Below are positions 1-6,391 of a stretch of DNA of 23,815 nt, one piece after another (position 1 is the stretch's first letter; the number at the start of each line of letters is the position of its first letter). The DNA is taken from positions 1-23,815 of IMG/VR virus record IMGVR_UViG_3300042391_000414; one strand, 5' to 3'. Source of the DNA: a virus. A program made the position numbers and the translations under genes. The notes under the pieces were generated by a model. That model was not told the origin of the DNA. It worked only from the letters and a program-made list of their open reading frames with translations, and made no database searches.

Positions 1-174
1 TCTCCAACATCAACGCCAGACACTAGCGTTGGGGCAGTAACTACTACACTATGGACTAATGCGCCATCTGGCACTCAGACTTATTATGTTCGTGCAAAAA
101 ATGCTAATGGAAATGGAGCCTGGTCTAGCCCTGGAGTATCTGGAACTAGATTGTCTATGGGTGGCGGATATTAA
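1..174 (+). CDS. C-terminal end of a fibronectin-III-like phage tail/fibre protein (partial)
   Basis: The reading frame is open from the first base to a TAA at 172-174 and gives 57 residues, so the gene starts outside the window. The visible part is rich in Ser, Thr and Gly and contains a YYVRAKNANG-type strand followed by WSSPGVSGT, which matches the last strands (F and G) of a fibronectin type III domain. It ends in a short Gly-rich tail (GGGY). Such domains are common decorations at the ends of tail fibres and other surface-exposed virion proteins, where they are thought to bind carbohydrate or the cell surface. The following gene has its own promoter, so this looks like the last gene of a structural transcription unit. 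The domain assignment rests on a short fragment; the tail role is inferred from phage context. Confidence 0.6.
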   Translation, partial: SPTSTPDTSVGAVTTTLWTNAPSGTQTYYVRAKNANGNGAWSSPGVSGTRLSMGGGY

Positions 175-184
175 AATAGTTAAT

Positions 185-216
185 ACTATTGACTAATAGT
201 GCCTAAATGGTATAAT
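185..216 (+). promoter_or_regulatory. sigma70-like promoter P1 with inverted repeat over the -35
   Basis: TTGACT (189-194) and TATAAT (211-216) are separated by 16 nt. The -35 sits inside a perfect inverted repeat ACTATT-GACT-AATAGT (185-200), which could be an operator or chance. The promoter lies between the stop of the tail gene and the strong Shine-Dalgarno of the next gene, so it would drive 234-1068. Confidence 0.6.
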
Positions 217-233
217 AAACAAGGAGGAATAAA

Positions 234-458
234 ATGACTACATTAAAAAAAGAAGACAAGATTCAAATTATTGAAGCAAGACTAAAGTCTATAGAATATA
301 AAAAGTATAGCCTTGGGATAGATCTTGTTGTTGAAAATAATAAGAGTGAACCAATAGAAGAAGCTGTTACAAATTTAAGTAATGCTATTGAAGAATGTAA
401 TAATCAACTGTCTGTTCTAAATTCAGAACTTGCAGACGTAAATGCACTAGCCGAGTAG
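234..458 (+). CDS. Small coiled-coil-like protein, unknown function
   Basis: A 74-residue protein preceded by a strong Shine-Dalgarno (AAGGAGGA, 221-228) six bases before the ATG. The sequence is mostly charged and hydrophobic with heptad-like spacing, both in the first third (KIQIIEARLKSIEYK) and in the last third (LSNAIEECNNQLSVLNSELADV), suggesting two helices or a coiled coil. There is no signal peptide or membrane segment. It is the first gene after promoter P1 and is followed by a second small coiled-coil gene and then a 142-residue protein. Small helical proteins downstream of tail genes are often chaperones or fibre accessory proteins in phages, but nothing here proves that; no family was recognised. 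Confidence 0.75.
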   Translation: MTTLKKEDKIQIIEARLKSIEYKKYSLGIDLVVENNKSEPIEEAVTNLSNAIEECNNQLSVLNSELADVNALAE

Positions 459-464
459 GTAAAA

Positions 465-638
465 ATGGAAAAATTAGAATTGATTGTTAATGCCCTGCAA
501 GAAAGAATTGGACAGCTAGTCTCTGGATATGAGACTCAGATCGCAGTATTGAGGGCGGAACTAACAGAATTAATGAATGCACAGCAGGAAAAAGAAAGCT
601 ATGCTAAATCAATTGATTCTAAGTTAGAGGAGGCATAA
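465..638 (+). CDS. 57-residue coiled-coil protein, unknown function
   Basis: A short frame from ATG 465 to TAA 636-638. The protein is almost entirely helix-forming (MEKLELIVNALQERIGQLV, later ETQIAVLRAELTEL and SKLEEA) with Leu/Ile/Val at regular 3-4 spacing, so a single long coiled coil is likely. It starts six bases after the preceding stop and ends one base before the next ATG, which supports its being a translated member of the cluster. The upstream region (AGGTAAAA) is a modest ribosome site. A role as a structural accessory or oligomerisation protein is possible given the preceding tail gene, but no family was recognised. Confidence 0.7.
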   Translation: MEKLELIVNALQERIGQLVSGYETQIAVLRAELTELMNAQQEKESYAKSIDSKLEEA

Positions 639-639
639 A

Positions 640-1068
640 ATGGGCGAAGTATGGGCAGATGGAGAGCCAGCAGATCCAAAAAAGCTACAGAATCTTCAAA
701 ATCAGATAGATCAAATAAAAGAAATATCAGATCAATCTTATAATTTAAGTAAGACTACAGCGGGTGATATCACAACACTTGGAATACATCATATAAGATC
801 TGGCGTGGTTAGATTTCAAAATGGAATATCAGCCAAAGCAGACCCAGTCTCAGTAGAGGTAAATCCTGGTTGGGGAGAAGAGTACACAGATGCTTTTATA
901 GTTGCATCCCCAAAGCTTAAAGACCCAAAGGCCAGCAATATCAGATGGTCAATATCTGGTGAGGTAACTAATAACGGAACTGCAAAGATAGTTGTTTATT
1001 CAGACTTTAAATTAGGTCCGTTTAACTTTGAATGGATAAGCGCTGCTATTAAGCCTTCTACCCTTTAG
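640..1068 (+). CDS. Putative virion-associated protein with coiled-coil N-terminus and beta-rich C-terminus
   Basis: A 142-residue protein with a good Shine-Dalgarno (GAGGAGG, about 627-633) before the ATG. Residues about 14-40 form a probable coiled coil (KKLQNLQNQIDQIKEIS). From about residue 50 the sequence becomes beta-rich: HIRSGVVRFQNGISAKADPVSVEVNPGW, then alternating polar and hydrophobic strands ending in WISAAIKPSTL. A coiled-coil stalk joined to a small beta domain is the usual plan of trimeric fibre tips and appendage proteins, and the 'H-type' beta domain with a leading xSGxVxF resembles domains found in phage appendages. Its position directly after tail-related genes and before a terminator-like palindrome supports its being the last gene of this unit. 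Function is inferred; the exact family was not identified. Confidence 0.6.
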   Translation: MGEVWADGEPADPKKLQNLQNQIDQIKEISDQSYNLSKTTAGDITTLGIHHIRSGVVRFQNGISAKADPVSVEVNPGWGEEYTDAFIVASPKLKDPKASNIRWSISGEVTNNGTAKIVVYSDFKLGPFNFEWISAAIKPSTL

Positions 1069-1079
1069 AAGTACAACTA

Positions 1080-1116
1080 TTGACACACTAGCTTAATATG
1101 TTACAATTGGTATAAC
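1080..1116 (+). promoter_or_regulatory. sigma70-like promoter P2 before the metallophosphoesterase gene
   Basis: A perfect TTGACA (1080-1085) is followed after 16 nt by TACAAT (1102-1107); a TATAAC also occurs at 1111-1116 but at a 25-nt distance. The -35 is preceded by ACTA, the same context as P1. Transcription would start at about 1114, just before or within the palindrome at 1120-1139. Confidence 0.6.
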
Positions 1117-1119
1117 ATT

Positions 1120-1144
1120 AAGCCACGATATCGTGGCTTTTATA
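1120..1144 (+). terminator. Perfect 20-bp palindrome with short T-run: terminator or operator
   Basis: AAGCCACGATATCGTGGCTT (1120-1139) is perfectly self-complementary and is followed by TTTAT. As RNA it would form a stem of about eight pairs with a four-base loop and a short U-run, suitable for an intrinsic terminator of the upstream small genes. Because promoter P2 ends only 4-13 bases upstream, the same sequence also lies at the start of the P2 transcript, where it might act as an operator or a 5' stabilising hairpin. A bidirectional terminator is less likely because there are no genes on the other strand. Confidence 0.6.
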
Positions 1145-1160
1145 TATATTAAGGGTTTTA

Positions 1161-1961
1161 ATGAGCAACGATTTAAAGTGGATGATTTCATCCGACCAAC
1201 AGTTTCCGTATCAAGACGATAAAATGATTGCCCTATGGTTTAAGGTTATGAAATGGTTTAAGCCAGACGTTGTTGATTACCTTGGCGATACAGATGATCA
1301 AGCCTGCTATAGCAAGTATACAGAAGGAAGATCAGCAGAGTTTTTAAATTTTCATAAGACAGATAGCAGAGATTTAATTGTTCCCATGATGCGCCATGAA
1401 GCAAAGGGTGCAAGAGACTTTTATACTAAGACTAGAGAAATGCTTCCAGAAGCACAGCTGTTCTCAGCTCTTGGAAACCACGATGTTAGAATTTTTAATT
1501 ATGTAGATGCGAAGTTGCCAGATTATATTAATGAAGTTACCCCCGAAGCTCTTTGGGGACTAGACTCATTAGGTTATGAATATATTCATTATAATGAATT
1601 GCCAAAGCGTCGCTTTGGAGACATTCACGTTCATCATGGGCTTTCAATTGCATCAACTGGATCCGTTCGTAAAGATATGGAAGATCTTCAAATTTCATTA
1701 ATTAGAGGTCACTCTCATAGAATTGCTTCTCATTTAGTTACATATGAATTAAGAAATAATGGCGAAGGAGAAACACTTCGTGGCTACGAGCTTGGGCACA
1801 TGTGTGATGAAAAGGGTCCAGGAATGAAATATATGCAACACCATGATTGGCAAAAAGGTTTTGCTATAGCGCATATTGTAAATGATTACCCACATATTCA
1901 GATGATACATGTGGCACCAGATTATTCATGTGTTGTTGATGGGAAGCTATTTACATTATGA
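1161..1961 (+). CDS. Calcineurin-like metallophosphoesterase
   Basis: A 266-residue protein with the motifs of the calcineurin-like phosphoesterase superfamily in order: a D-x-Q variant of the first D-x-H motif (D12, Q14), GD in LGDTDD (G42-D43), GNHD (105-108), HHG (158-160) and GHSH (183-186). These residues normally hold two metal ions and hydrolyse phosphomono- or diesters; the substrate cannot be told from the sequence. The Gln replacing the first His is a departure from the consensus and may affect the metal site. No signal peptide is visible, so it acts in the cytoplasm. The ribosome site AAGGG (1151-1155) precedes the ATG. The gene heads the operon running into replication genes, so a nucleic-acid or nucleotide phosphoesterase role is plausible. 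Confidence 0.85.
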   Translation: MSNDLKWMISSDQQFPYQDDKMIALWFKVMKWFKPDVVDYLGDTDDQACYSKYTEGRSAEFLNFHKTDSRDLIVPMMRHEAKGARDFYTKTREMLPEAQLFSALGNHDVRIFNYVDAKLPDYINEVTPEALWGLDSLGYEYIHYNELPKRRFGDIHVHHGLSIASTGSVRKDMEDLQISLIRGHSHRIASHLVTYELRNNGEGETLRGYELGHMCDEKGPGMKYMQHHDWQKGFAIAHIVNDYPHIQMIHVAPDYSCVVDGKLFTL

Positions 1962-2146
1962 TGAAATGCAATAAGTGTCAAGGTAGGGTTTTTGTAGATA
2001 GAGTATTCTCACAAAAATTACACGTAGAGCTTTTCTGCATGATGTGCGGTAAAAGATGGATGATTAATAAGGATACGAGTGCACTAGGTAAATGGATAGA
2101 AAAAAGAGAAAACAGCCAACTAAAAGCATTCGGTATTTCTTCTTAA
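1958..2146 (+). CDS. Small two-CxxC zinc-ribbon protein
   Basis: A 62-residue protein whose ATG overlaps the previous stop by four bases (ATGA), indicating translational coupling. Two Cys pairs, CNKC near residues 4-7 and CMMC near 27-30, are separated by about 19 residues with beta-strand-like sequence and are followed by GKRW. This is the standard layout of a zinc ribbon that binds nucleic acid or mediates protein contacts. The basic C-terminal part (KWIEKRENSQLKAF) overlaps in another frame with the start of the next gene. No more specific family was recognised. Confidence 0.7.
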   Translation: MMKCNKCQGRVFVDRVFSQKLHVELFCMMCGKRWMINKDTSALGKWIEKRENSQLKAFGISS

Positions 2147-2574
2147 ATAACAAGATACATAAAGTATTAAGTCATTCAAGATCTAAAGACCAAATGGTTG
2201 CTTGGTGCTATCCTGATAAAAAAAGATTGTTGTATTCTTATTCACAAGTTTTAAAAACTATGGAGAATGCATATTCAACCAGTCAGGTAGCCCAGATGCT
2301 TGGCAAGCATAAGGTTACTATAGAAGATTACATTTTGGACGGGAAGATAAGATACCCACAAAAAGTATATCCGATAGGTAATCCAGAAAGCACATGGTAT
2401 AAGTTTATGTATAGTGAATCGGACATTATGGACATTCATGAGTTTATATTAGAATCAGGTTATTCTAATAATATGCCTTCAAGAAATGAAATGAGGGCTC
2501 TTCTCAAACACAACACTATATTGTATACTAAGACAACAGAAGGGAACTTTGTACCAGTATGGAAAGCAGAGTAG
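2092..2574 (+). CDS. Putative DNA-binding protein with excisionase/MerR-like helix-turn-helix
   Basis: A 160-residue protein. Around residues 60-105 the sequence AYSTSQVAQMLGKHKVTIEDYI followed by a wing-like segment and YSESDIMDIHEFI matches the winged helix-turn-helix of MerR/excisionase-type proteins, in which the second helix recognises DNA. The N-terminal 55 residues are basic (DRKKRKQPTK) and end in a beta-rich stretch. The chosen ATG at 2092 overlaps the zinc-ribbon gene by 55 bases; an AGG lies close upstream. A later start is possible but would remove the basic region. The role, for example in transcriptional control or replication start, is inferred. It sits just before the helicase operon. 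Confidence 0.6.
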   Translation: MDRKKRKQPTKSIRYFFLNNKIHKVLSHSRSKDQMVAWCYPDKKRLLYSYSQVLKTMENAYSTSQVAQMLGKHKVTIEDYILDGKIRYPQKVYPIGNPESTWYKFMYSESDIMDIHEFILESGYSNNMPSRNEMRALLKHNTILYTKTTEGNFVPVWKAE

Positions 2575-2681
2575 CACCAGCAAGAGTTGTAGTATGTGAA
2601 ATATGTAAGAAAGAATTAGTAGTGCGTTGGGGCATTTTTGCTCATGACACTTTAAGCAGACATAGAAAGGCGGAGCACTAA
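2559..2681 (+). CDS. 40-residue C2H2-type zinc-finger microprotein
   Basis: A short frame from ATG 2559 to TAA 2679-2681 that overlaps the end of the preceding gene by 16 bases and shares its last base with the next ATG (TAATG). The protein reads VCEICKKELVVRWG...HDTLSRHRKAEH: a Cys-x2-Cys pair, then His residues spaced as HxxxxH at the end, which is the pattern of a single C2H2 zinc finger. It fills exactly the gap between two recognised genes with coupled stops and starts, which argues that it is real. It could bind nucleic acid or a protein partner. No family was identified. Confidence 0.65.
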   Translation: MESRVAPARVVVCEICKKELVVRWGIFAHDTLSRHRKAEH

Positions 2682-2890
2682 TGGAAAAAGGGACTCAGGT
2701 TAGAGTTGATTTATCTTTTACACGCAACCTAGGCAACTTTGAAAGCATTAAGATTGGTATTGGCGTTGACGACTTTGTTCGAGACGGCGAGACAGTAGAT
2801 GCTGCAGCAGACAGAGTCTATAAGTTTGTTGAAGACAAGCTTATTCAAAAGACACAAGAAGTAGAAGAGGAATTGCGTGGCAGTAAATAA
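2681..2890 (+). CDS. Small conserved-looking protein, unknown function
   Basis: A 69-residue protein starting on the last base of the preceding stop (TAATG), with AAAGGCGGAG (about 2667-2676) as ribosome site. The first half is beta-strand-like (QVRVDLSFTRNLGNFESIKIGIGV), the middle has a DDFVRDGETVDAA turn, and the second half is a helix rich in Lys and Glu. The layout, two strands followed by a helix, is typical of small phage accessory proteins encoded beside helicases. It overlaps the next gene by 14 bases. No signal peptide, membrane segment or catalytic motif is visible, and no function can be assigned. Confidence 0.7.
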   Translation: MEKGTQVRVDLSFTRNLGNFESIKIGIGVDDFVRDGETVDAAADRVYKFVEDKLIQKTQEVEEELRGSK

Positions 2891-3191
2891 AGAACCCTAC
2901 ATCCTCTTATCTTTATATTCAAACTTATACGAAGGCCTGTACAATACAAAGCCAACAATTAATAGATATAAAGAGAAGTGGGCTATGCAGGATGTAATTG
3001 ATAGCATAGGGTTTGATCGTGCAAAGGATGTTTTGTACTATTATTTTGAGACTGGAAAGAATAGGCACCCGCTTAATTTTTTCTATAATAACTTTGACAG
3101 AATAGAAGACATGATGATTCAAATTAAAGAAGATAAAGTTAACAGAAGCCGTCTGTTGCAAGAAACTAAAAGAATGGTTGAGGATAATTAG
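2877..3191 (+). CDS. Small protein upstream of the helicase; candidate helicase loader
   Basis: A 104-residue protein beginning at GTG 2877, inside the end of the previous gene, with AGAGGAA just upstream. It is mostly alpha-helical, with aromatic-rich segments (ILLSLYSNLYEGLYN, YYYFETGKNRHPLNFFYNNFDRIEDMM) and a basic, charged C-terminal helix. Its TAG stop shares a base with the GTG start of the DnaB-type helicase, so the two are coupled in translation. Small helical proteins coded directly before a replicative helicase are often loaders that open the helicase ring or place it on ssDNA; that role is proposed here only from position and shape. It lacks a Walker motif, so it is not an AAA+ loader. 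Confidence 0.6.
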   Translation: MAVNKEPYILLSLYSNLYEGLYNTKPTINRYKEKWAMQDVIDSIGFDRAKDVLYYYFETGKNRHPLNFFYNNFDRIEDMMIQIKEDKVNRSRLLQETKRMVEDN

Positions 3192-4426
3192 TGAATACAG
3201 AAGCAGAACTAATTTCAGCAGTTTGTAAAAACAAAGACATAAGCACCATTCTTGCAGATAATTCAGACGACCTATTTGTATCTCATAAAGATATCTGGGA
3301 AGGTCTAAAGTCATACTATTATAAGTTTAGGGCAGTTCCAGAGGCTGGAATTTTGCAGGATAAGTTTAAAGACTTTGAGCCAGTTGAAACTAAAGGAGAG
3401 ACTGGATACTATTTAGACAAACTTAAAAATGAATTTGTTGGAAACAAGCTTAAGGGTATTCTTTTGCAGGCAGGATCATCTTTGAAAGAGGATGCCCCTT
3501 CTAGAGTGCTAGGTACAATGCAGTCACAGTTAGCAAACTTAAGTAGATATACAAATAACGTAAAAGATTTAGACATAACAGATTTAGATTCAGCAGAAAG
3601 ACACTATGAGTCAGTAAGAACTCGATCATTGGCAATGGGCGGTAGCCCAGGAATCCTAACTGGATTTGAGGCAATTGATAAAGCTTACCCAACAGGAATG
3701 GCTCCAGGACACCTTATCGTTGCTATTGGCTGGCCAGGACGTGGTAAGACTTGGTTCACATCATACTTAGCATGCAAAGCTTGGGAGCAAGGCTTTAAGC
3801 CTATGATTGTTTCTCTTGAAATGGCACCAGAGAATATGCGAGATAGAATCTATACAATGCTTGGTTCTGGATTGTTTAGAGCAAGCGACCTTTCAAAGGG
3901 TGACATTAACATTGATGATTTTAAAACTTGGGGAAAGAAAAAGACTGAAGGCAAGAACAGCTTCATTCTTGTTTCTAATGAGGGTGCTGGAGAAGTAACA
4001 CCAGCAACTATTCAAGGTAAGATTGATCAGCATAAACCAGATCTTGTAATTCTCGACTATCATCAATTGTTTAATGATAACAAGCGAAGCAATTCTGAAG
4101 TTGAGCGAAATAGAAATATCTCAAGAGACTTTAAGCTGCTTGCAGTTACAAACGGAATCCCAATCATTGATATTACTGCAGCAACTGCAGATGATATTTC
4201 AGATCAAAAAGAGCCACCAATGATGAGTCAAGTTGCATGGTCAAAGGCTATTGAGTATGATGCTGACATGGCTATTGCTATTCACAAGCATGCTAATACA
4301 GATTTGATTGAGGTTGTATCTAGAAAAAACAGGCATGGACATGACTTTAGATTCTTCCTTGACTGGGATATAAATAGAGGAGTTATCACTCCAATCTATG
4401 AAGACCTTCCAGAGTTGAGCAAGTGA
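3191..4426 (+). CDS. dnaB: DnaB-type replicative DNA helicase
   Basis: A 411-residue protein starting at GTG 3191. A short N-terminal helical domain (about 1-120) precedes a RecA-like ATPase domain. This carries the Walker A loop GWPGRGKT (180-187), the SLEM motif following strand 2, typical of DnaB and its relatives, and Walker B in DLVILDYHQL (284-292). It also has a later segment AIEYDADMAIAIHK and the RKNRHG stretch of the C-terminal part, where DnaB has the DNA-binding and arginine-finger region. The hexamer would unwind the fork 5' to 3' ahead of the polymerase. It is somewhat shorter than bacterial DnaB (about 450-470). Gene order with the primase and DNA polymerase immediately downstream supports the role. 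Confidence 0.9.
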   Translation: MNTEAELISAVCKNKDISTILADNSDDLFVSHKDIWEGLKSYYYKFRAVPEAGILQDKFKDFEPVETKGETGYYLDKLKNEFVGNKLKGILLQAGSSLKEDAPSRVLGTMQSQLANLSRYTNNVKDLDITDLDSAERHYESVRTRSLAMGGSPGILTGFEAIDKAYPTGMAPGHLIVAIGWPGRGKTWFTSYLACKAWEQGFKPMIVSLEMAPENMRDRIYTMLGSGLFRASDLSKGDINIDDFKTWGKKKTEGKNSFILVSNEGAGEVTPATIQGKIDQHKPDLVILDYHQLFNDNKRSNSEVERNRNISRDFKLLAVTNGIPIIDITAATADDISDQKEPPMMSQVAWSKAIEYDADMAIAIHKHANTDLIEVVSRKNRHGHDFRFFLDWDINRGVITPIYEDLPELSK

Positions 4427-4722
4427 CACATCAAAATATTAAAAGGTTTCAAATACAAGTTGAGTTTCTAGATGATTCTAATATGATTAGGATTAAAAAG
4501 CAGTACGAAGATCTACTAACTGGTCAGATGAAAGACTCTGGTTATGCCAGGGTGCTTGACATAGACCCAGCTTTTTCGGTAGAATTTGACGGACAAACTT
4601 GGAAGTTCTTAATGACTATCCACGGAATCTATGTAGGAAAGAAGAAGGCATGGCAATTAGAGGGTATAACTCAAGGCAAGTTGATAGCTCGGAGTACACC
4701 CCTGCCCATATCAAGTCAATAG
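4423..4722 (+). CDS. Small protein between helicase and primase, unknown function
   Basis: A 99-residue protein starting at GTG 4423 with a GTGA overlap with the helicase stop. It is beta-rich (KRFQIQVEFLDDSNMIRIKK, FSVEFDGQTWKFLMTIHGIYVGKKKAWQLEG) with a helix in between, and ends in a proline-containing tail. No catalytic motif, Cys cluster or membrane segment is visible. Its second half overlaps the start of the primase gene in another frame by about 73 bases. A helicase-primase accessory role is only inferred from position. Confidence 0.65.
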   Translation: MTHQNIKRFQIQVEFLDDSNMIRIKKQYEDLLTGQMKDSGYARVLDIDPAFSVEFDGQTWKFLMTIHGIYVGKKKAWQLEGITQGKLIARSTPLPISSQ

Positions 4723-5639
4723 TACAAAGCCTTGGGATAGATATGGTGGGGGAAACATCGAATGATTATCTTGCGTACTGCCCATTTCATTCTAATAGAC
4801 ATACATCAAGTTTTAGTATAAGTAAAACAAAAGGCGCATATATTTGCTTTAATCCATCCTGCGGAGAAGCTGGAACATTGAGCGACCTTGTTAAAAGGAT
4901 ATTAAATAAAAATGAGTTTCAGTCGCTAAGATTTATTGAGTCTAAGCAGTCTGAAGCATTAGCAAATTTTGATGAGTCTCTTAAAGATATGCTGCAAGAT
5001 AAACCAGAGTTTGTTGAGTTTTCAGAAGCTACCTTAAAAAATTTATATGATGGTTTAGTAAAAAGCAGCAAGGCAAAGGAGTATCTAGTTTCTCGTGGAA
5101 TTAATTTAGAATCAATGGAACATTTTATGTTAGGGTATTCTGAAAATATGGACATGATAACTGTTCCAGTACATAGTCCAGATGGAACTCCAGTCGGGGT
5201 TGTTGGTAGATCCATATCTGATAAAAGATTTAAGAATAGTAAAGACCTTCCAAGAAGCAAGACTATGTTTAATATTCATCGTGCCAAGAAAATTGGTGAC
5301 AGAGTAATAGTTGTAGAGTCTAGCTTTGATGCTATTCGTGTTCACCAAGCTGGCTTTCCTAATGTAGTTGCCACTCTTGGCGGTCATATATCTGGAGATA
5401 ATTTAGGGCTTTTAAACAGATACTTTAATACAGTTATTATTATGACTGATGCAGATAAGGCGGGAAGAGATTTAGGTTCAGCTATTGCTTACAAATTAAG
5501 TAATAAAAACATCTTGTGGGCATCGCATTCTTATGGTAGAATATATCCAGAGGGTGTAAAAGATGCAGGTGATATGTCTGATGAAGATATTAAAGCCTGT
5601 ATAACAAATGCCATATCTAATTTCGAATACAGAACTTAA
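4650..5639 (+). CDS. dnaG: DnaG-type DNA primase
   Basis: About 329 residues. The N-terminal zinc-binding domain holds CPFH (44-47) and, after 18 residues, C66 and C71 (CFNPSC), the CHC2 pattern that lets primase recognise template. A linker of helices follows, then a TOPRIM catalytic domain with the invariant Glu in VVESSFDA (E223) and the DxD pair in TDADKAGRD (D267, D269), which bind the metal ions. There is no C-terminal helicase-binding domain of the bacterial kind, so it is much shorter than the roughly 580-residue host DnaG. ATG 4650 is chosen because AAGAAGG lies four bases upstream and it gives a normal lead into the zinc domain; an ATG at 4599 would add 17 residues inside the previous gene. 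Confidence 0.88.
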   Translation: MAIRGYNSRQVDSSEYTPAHIKSIVQSLGIDMVGETSNDYLAYCPFHSNRHTSSFSISKTKGAYICFNPSCGEAGTLSDLVKRILNKNEFQSLRFIESKQSEALANFDESLKDMLQDKPEFVEFSEATLKNLYDGLVKSSKAKEYLVSRGINLESMEHFMLGYSENMDMITVPVHSPDGTPVGVVGRSISDKRFKNSKDLPRSKTMFNIHRAKKIGDRVIVVESSFDAIRVHQAGFPNVVATLGGHISGDNLGLLNRYFNTVIIMTDADKAGRDLGSAIAYKLSNKNILWASHSYGRIYPEGVKDAGDMSDEDIKACITNAISNFEYRT

Positions 5640-5655
5640 AAAATACGTGGTTACA

Positions 5656-5672
5656 AACGGATATATACCGTT
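5656..5672. promoter_or_regulatory. Inverted repeat before the gp32-like gene
   Basis: AACGG-ATATATA-CCGTT forms a 5-bp-arm inverted repeat in the 52-base gap between primase and the ssDNA-binding protein gene. No convincing promoter is visible next to it. It may be a small operator or an mRNA hairpin before the Shine-Dalgarno AAGGAG (5681-5686); chance cannot be excluded. Confidence 0.3.
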
Positions 5673-5691
5673 ACATACATAAGGAGAAAAA

Positions 5692-6366
5692 ATGGGAATA
5701 GTAAAAGGTTTGTCAGGAATGACAAAGGCAATGGACAAGGTTACATATACTAGTTCAGAAGATAGCAAGGCAAAGTGGTTAAAGATTGAAGACGGAGAAG
5801 CAGTAAAGATTCGCTTCCTACAAGAGCTCGATCCAGACTCACCAAATTATAATGAAAAAATGGGTTGCGGATTTTTTGCAATTGAACACACAAACCCTAA
5901 AGATTATCGCCGTAAGGCACTAGACACAATGGAAGACGAAGGCCGTGACTGGGCTCAAGAACAACATCGCAAAGATCCAAAAGCTGGGTGGGGTGCAAGA
6001 AAGCGCCTTTACATTAACGTCCTAGTTGATGATGGAAAGACTGAGCCATATGTTGCTATTCTTTCTCAGGGTGTAAGTGGAAAAACAATTACACCAACAT
6101 TAATTGAATACGCAAATGAAATGGGAAGCATCTCAAATCTAATGTGGAGAGTAAAGCGTAGCGGTCTTAAAACAGACACAAGCTACACAATCATTCCTTT
6201 GGCTAAAGATGAAAAGCCGTTTGATTTTTCTGCAGTAGAGCTGTTTGATTTAGAAAAGACAGCAGTGCGTAGCGTTCCATACGCAGAGCAGGAAGCATTC
6301 TATACTGGTGAGTCATCTCCAGAAGAAAGAGAATCATCTTCAACCAGTAGCAGCGTCGACTGGTAA
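5692..6366 (+). CDS. gp32-like single-stranded DNA-binding protein
   Basis: A 224-residue protein with a strong ribosome site AAGGAG. The core (about 28-170) has WLKIEDGEAVKIRFLQEL, a beta-strand entry common to phage ssDNA-binding proteins. Then come a charged loop with CGFFAIEHTNP, a strand pair RLYINVLVDDGKTEPYVAILSQG and the helix ending in MWRVKRSGLKTDTSYTIIPL. This matches the plan of the T4 gp32/actinophage ssDNA-binding group. The last 25 residues are acidic and Ser-rich and end in Asp-Trp, like the protein-docking tails of ssDNA-binding proteins. It lies between primase and polymerase, where a coating protein for the lagging strand is expected. A second, bacterial-type SSB is coded at 11371. 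The family call is by pattern and context. Confidence 0.7.
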   Translation: MGIVKGLSGMTKAMDKVTYTSSEDSKAKWLKIEDGEAVKIRFLQELDPDSPNYNEKMGCGFFAIEHTNPKDYRRKALDTMEDEGRDWAQEQHRKDPKAGWGARKRLYINVLVDDGKTEPYVAILSQGVSGKTITPTLIEYANEMGSISNLMWRVKRSGLKTDTSYTIIPLAKDEKPFDFSAVELFDLEKTAVRSVPYAEQEAFYTGESSPEERESSSTSSSVDW

Positions 6367-6391
6367 CAGAGAGTATAGGCGGAGAATTAAG

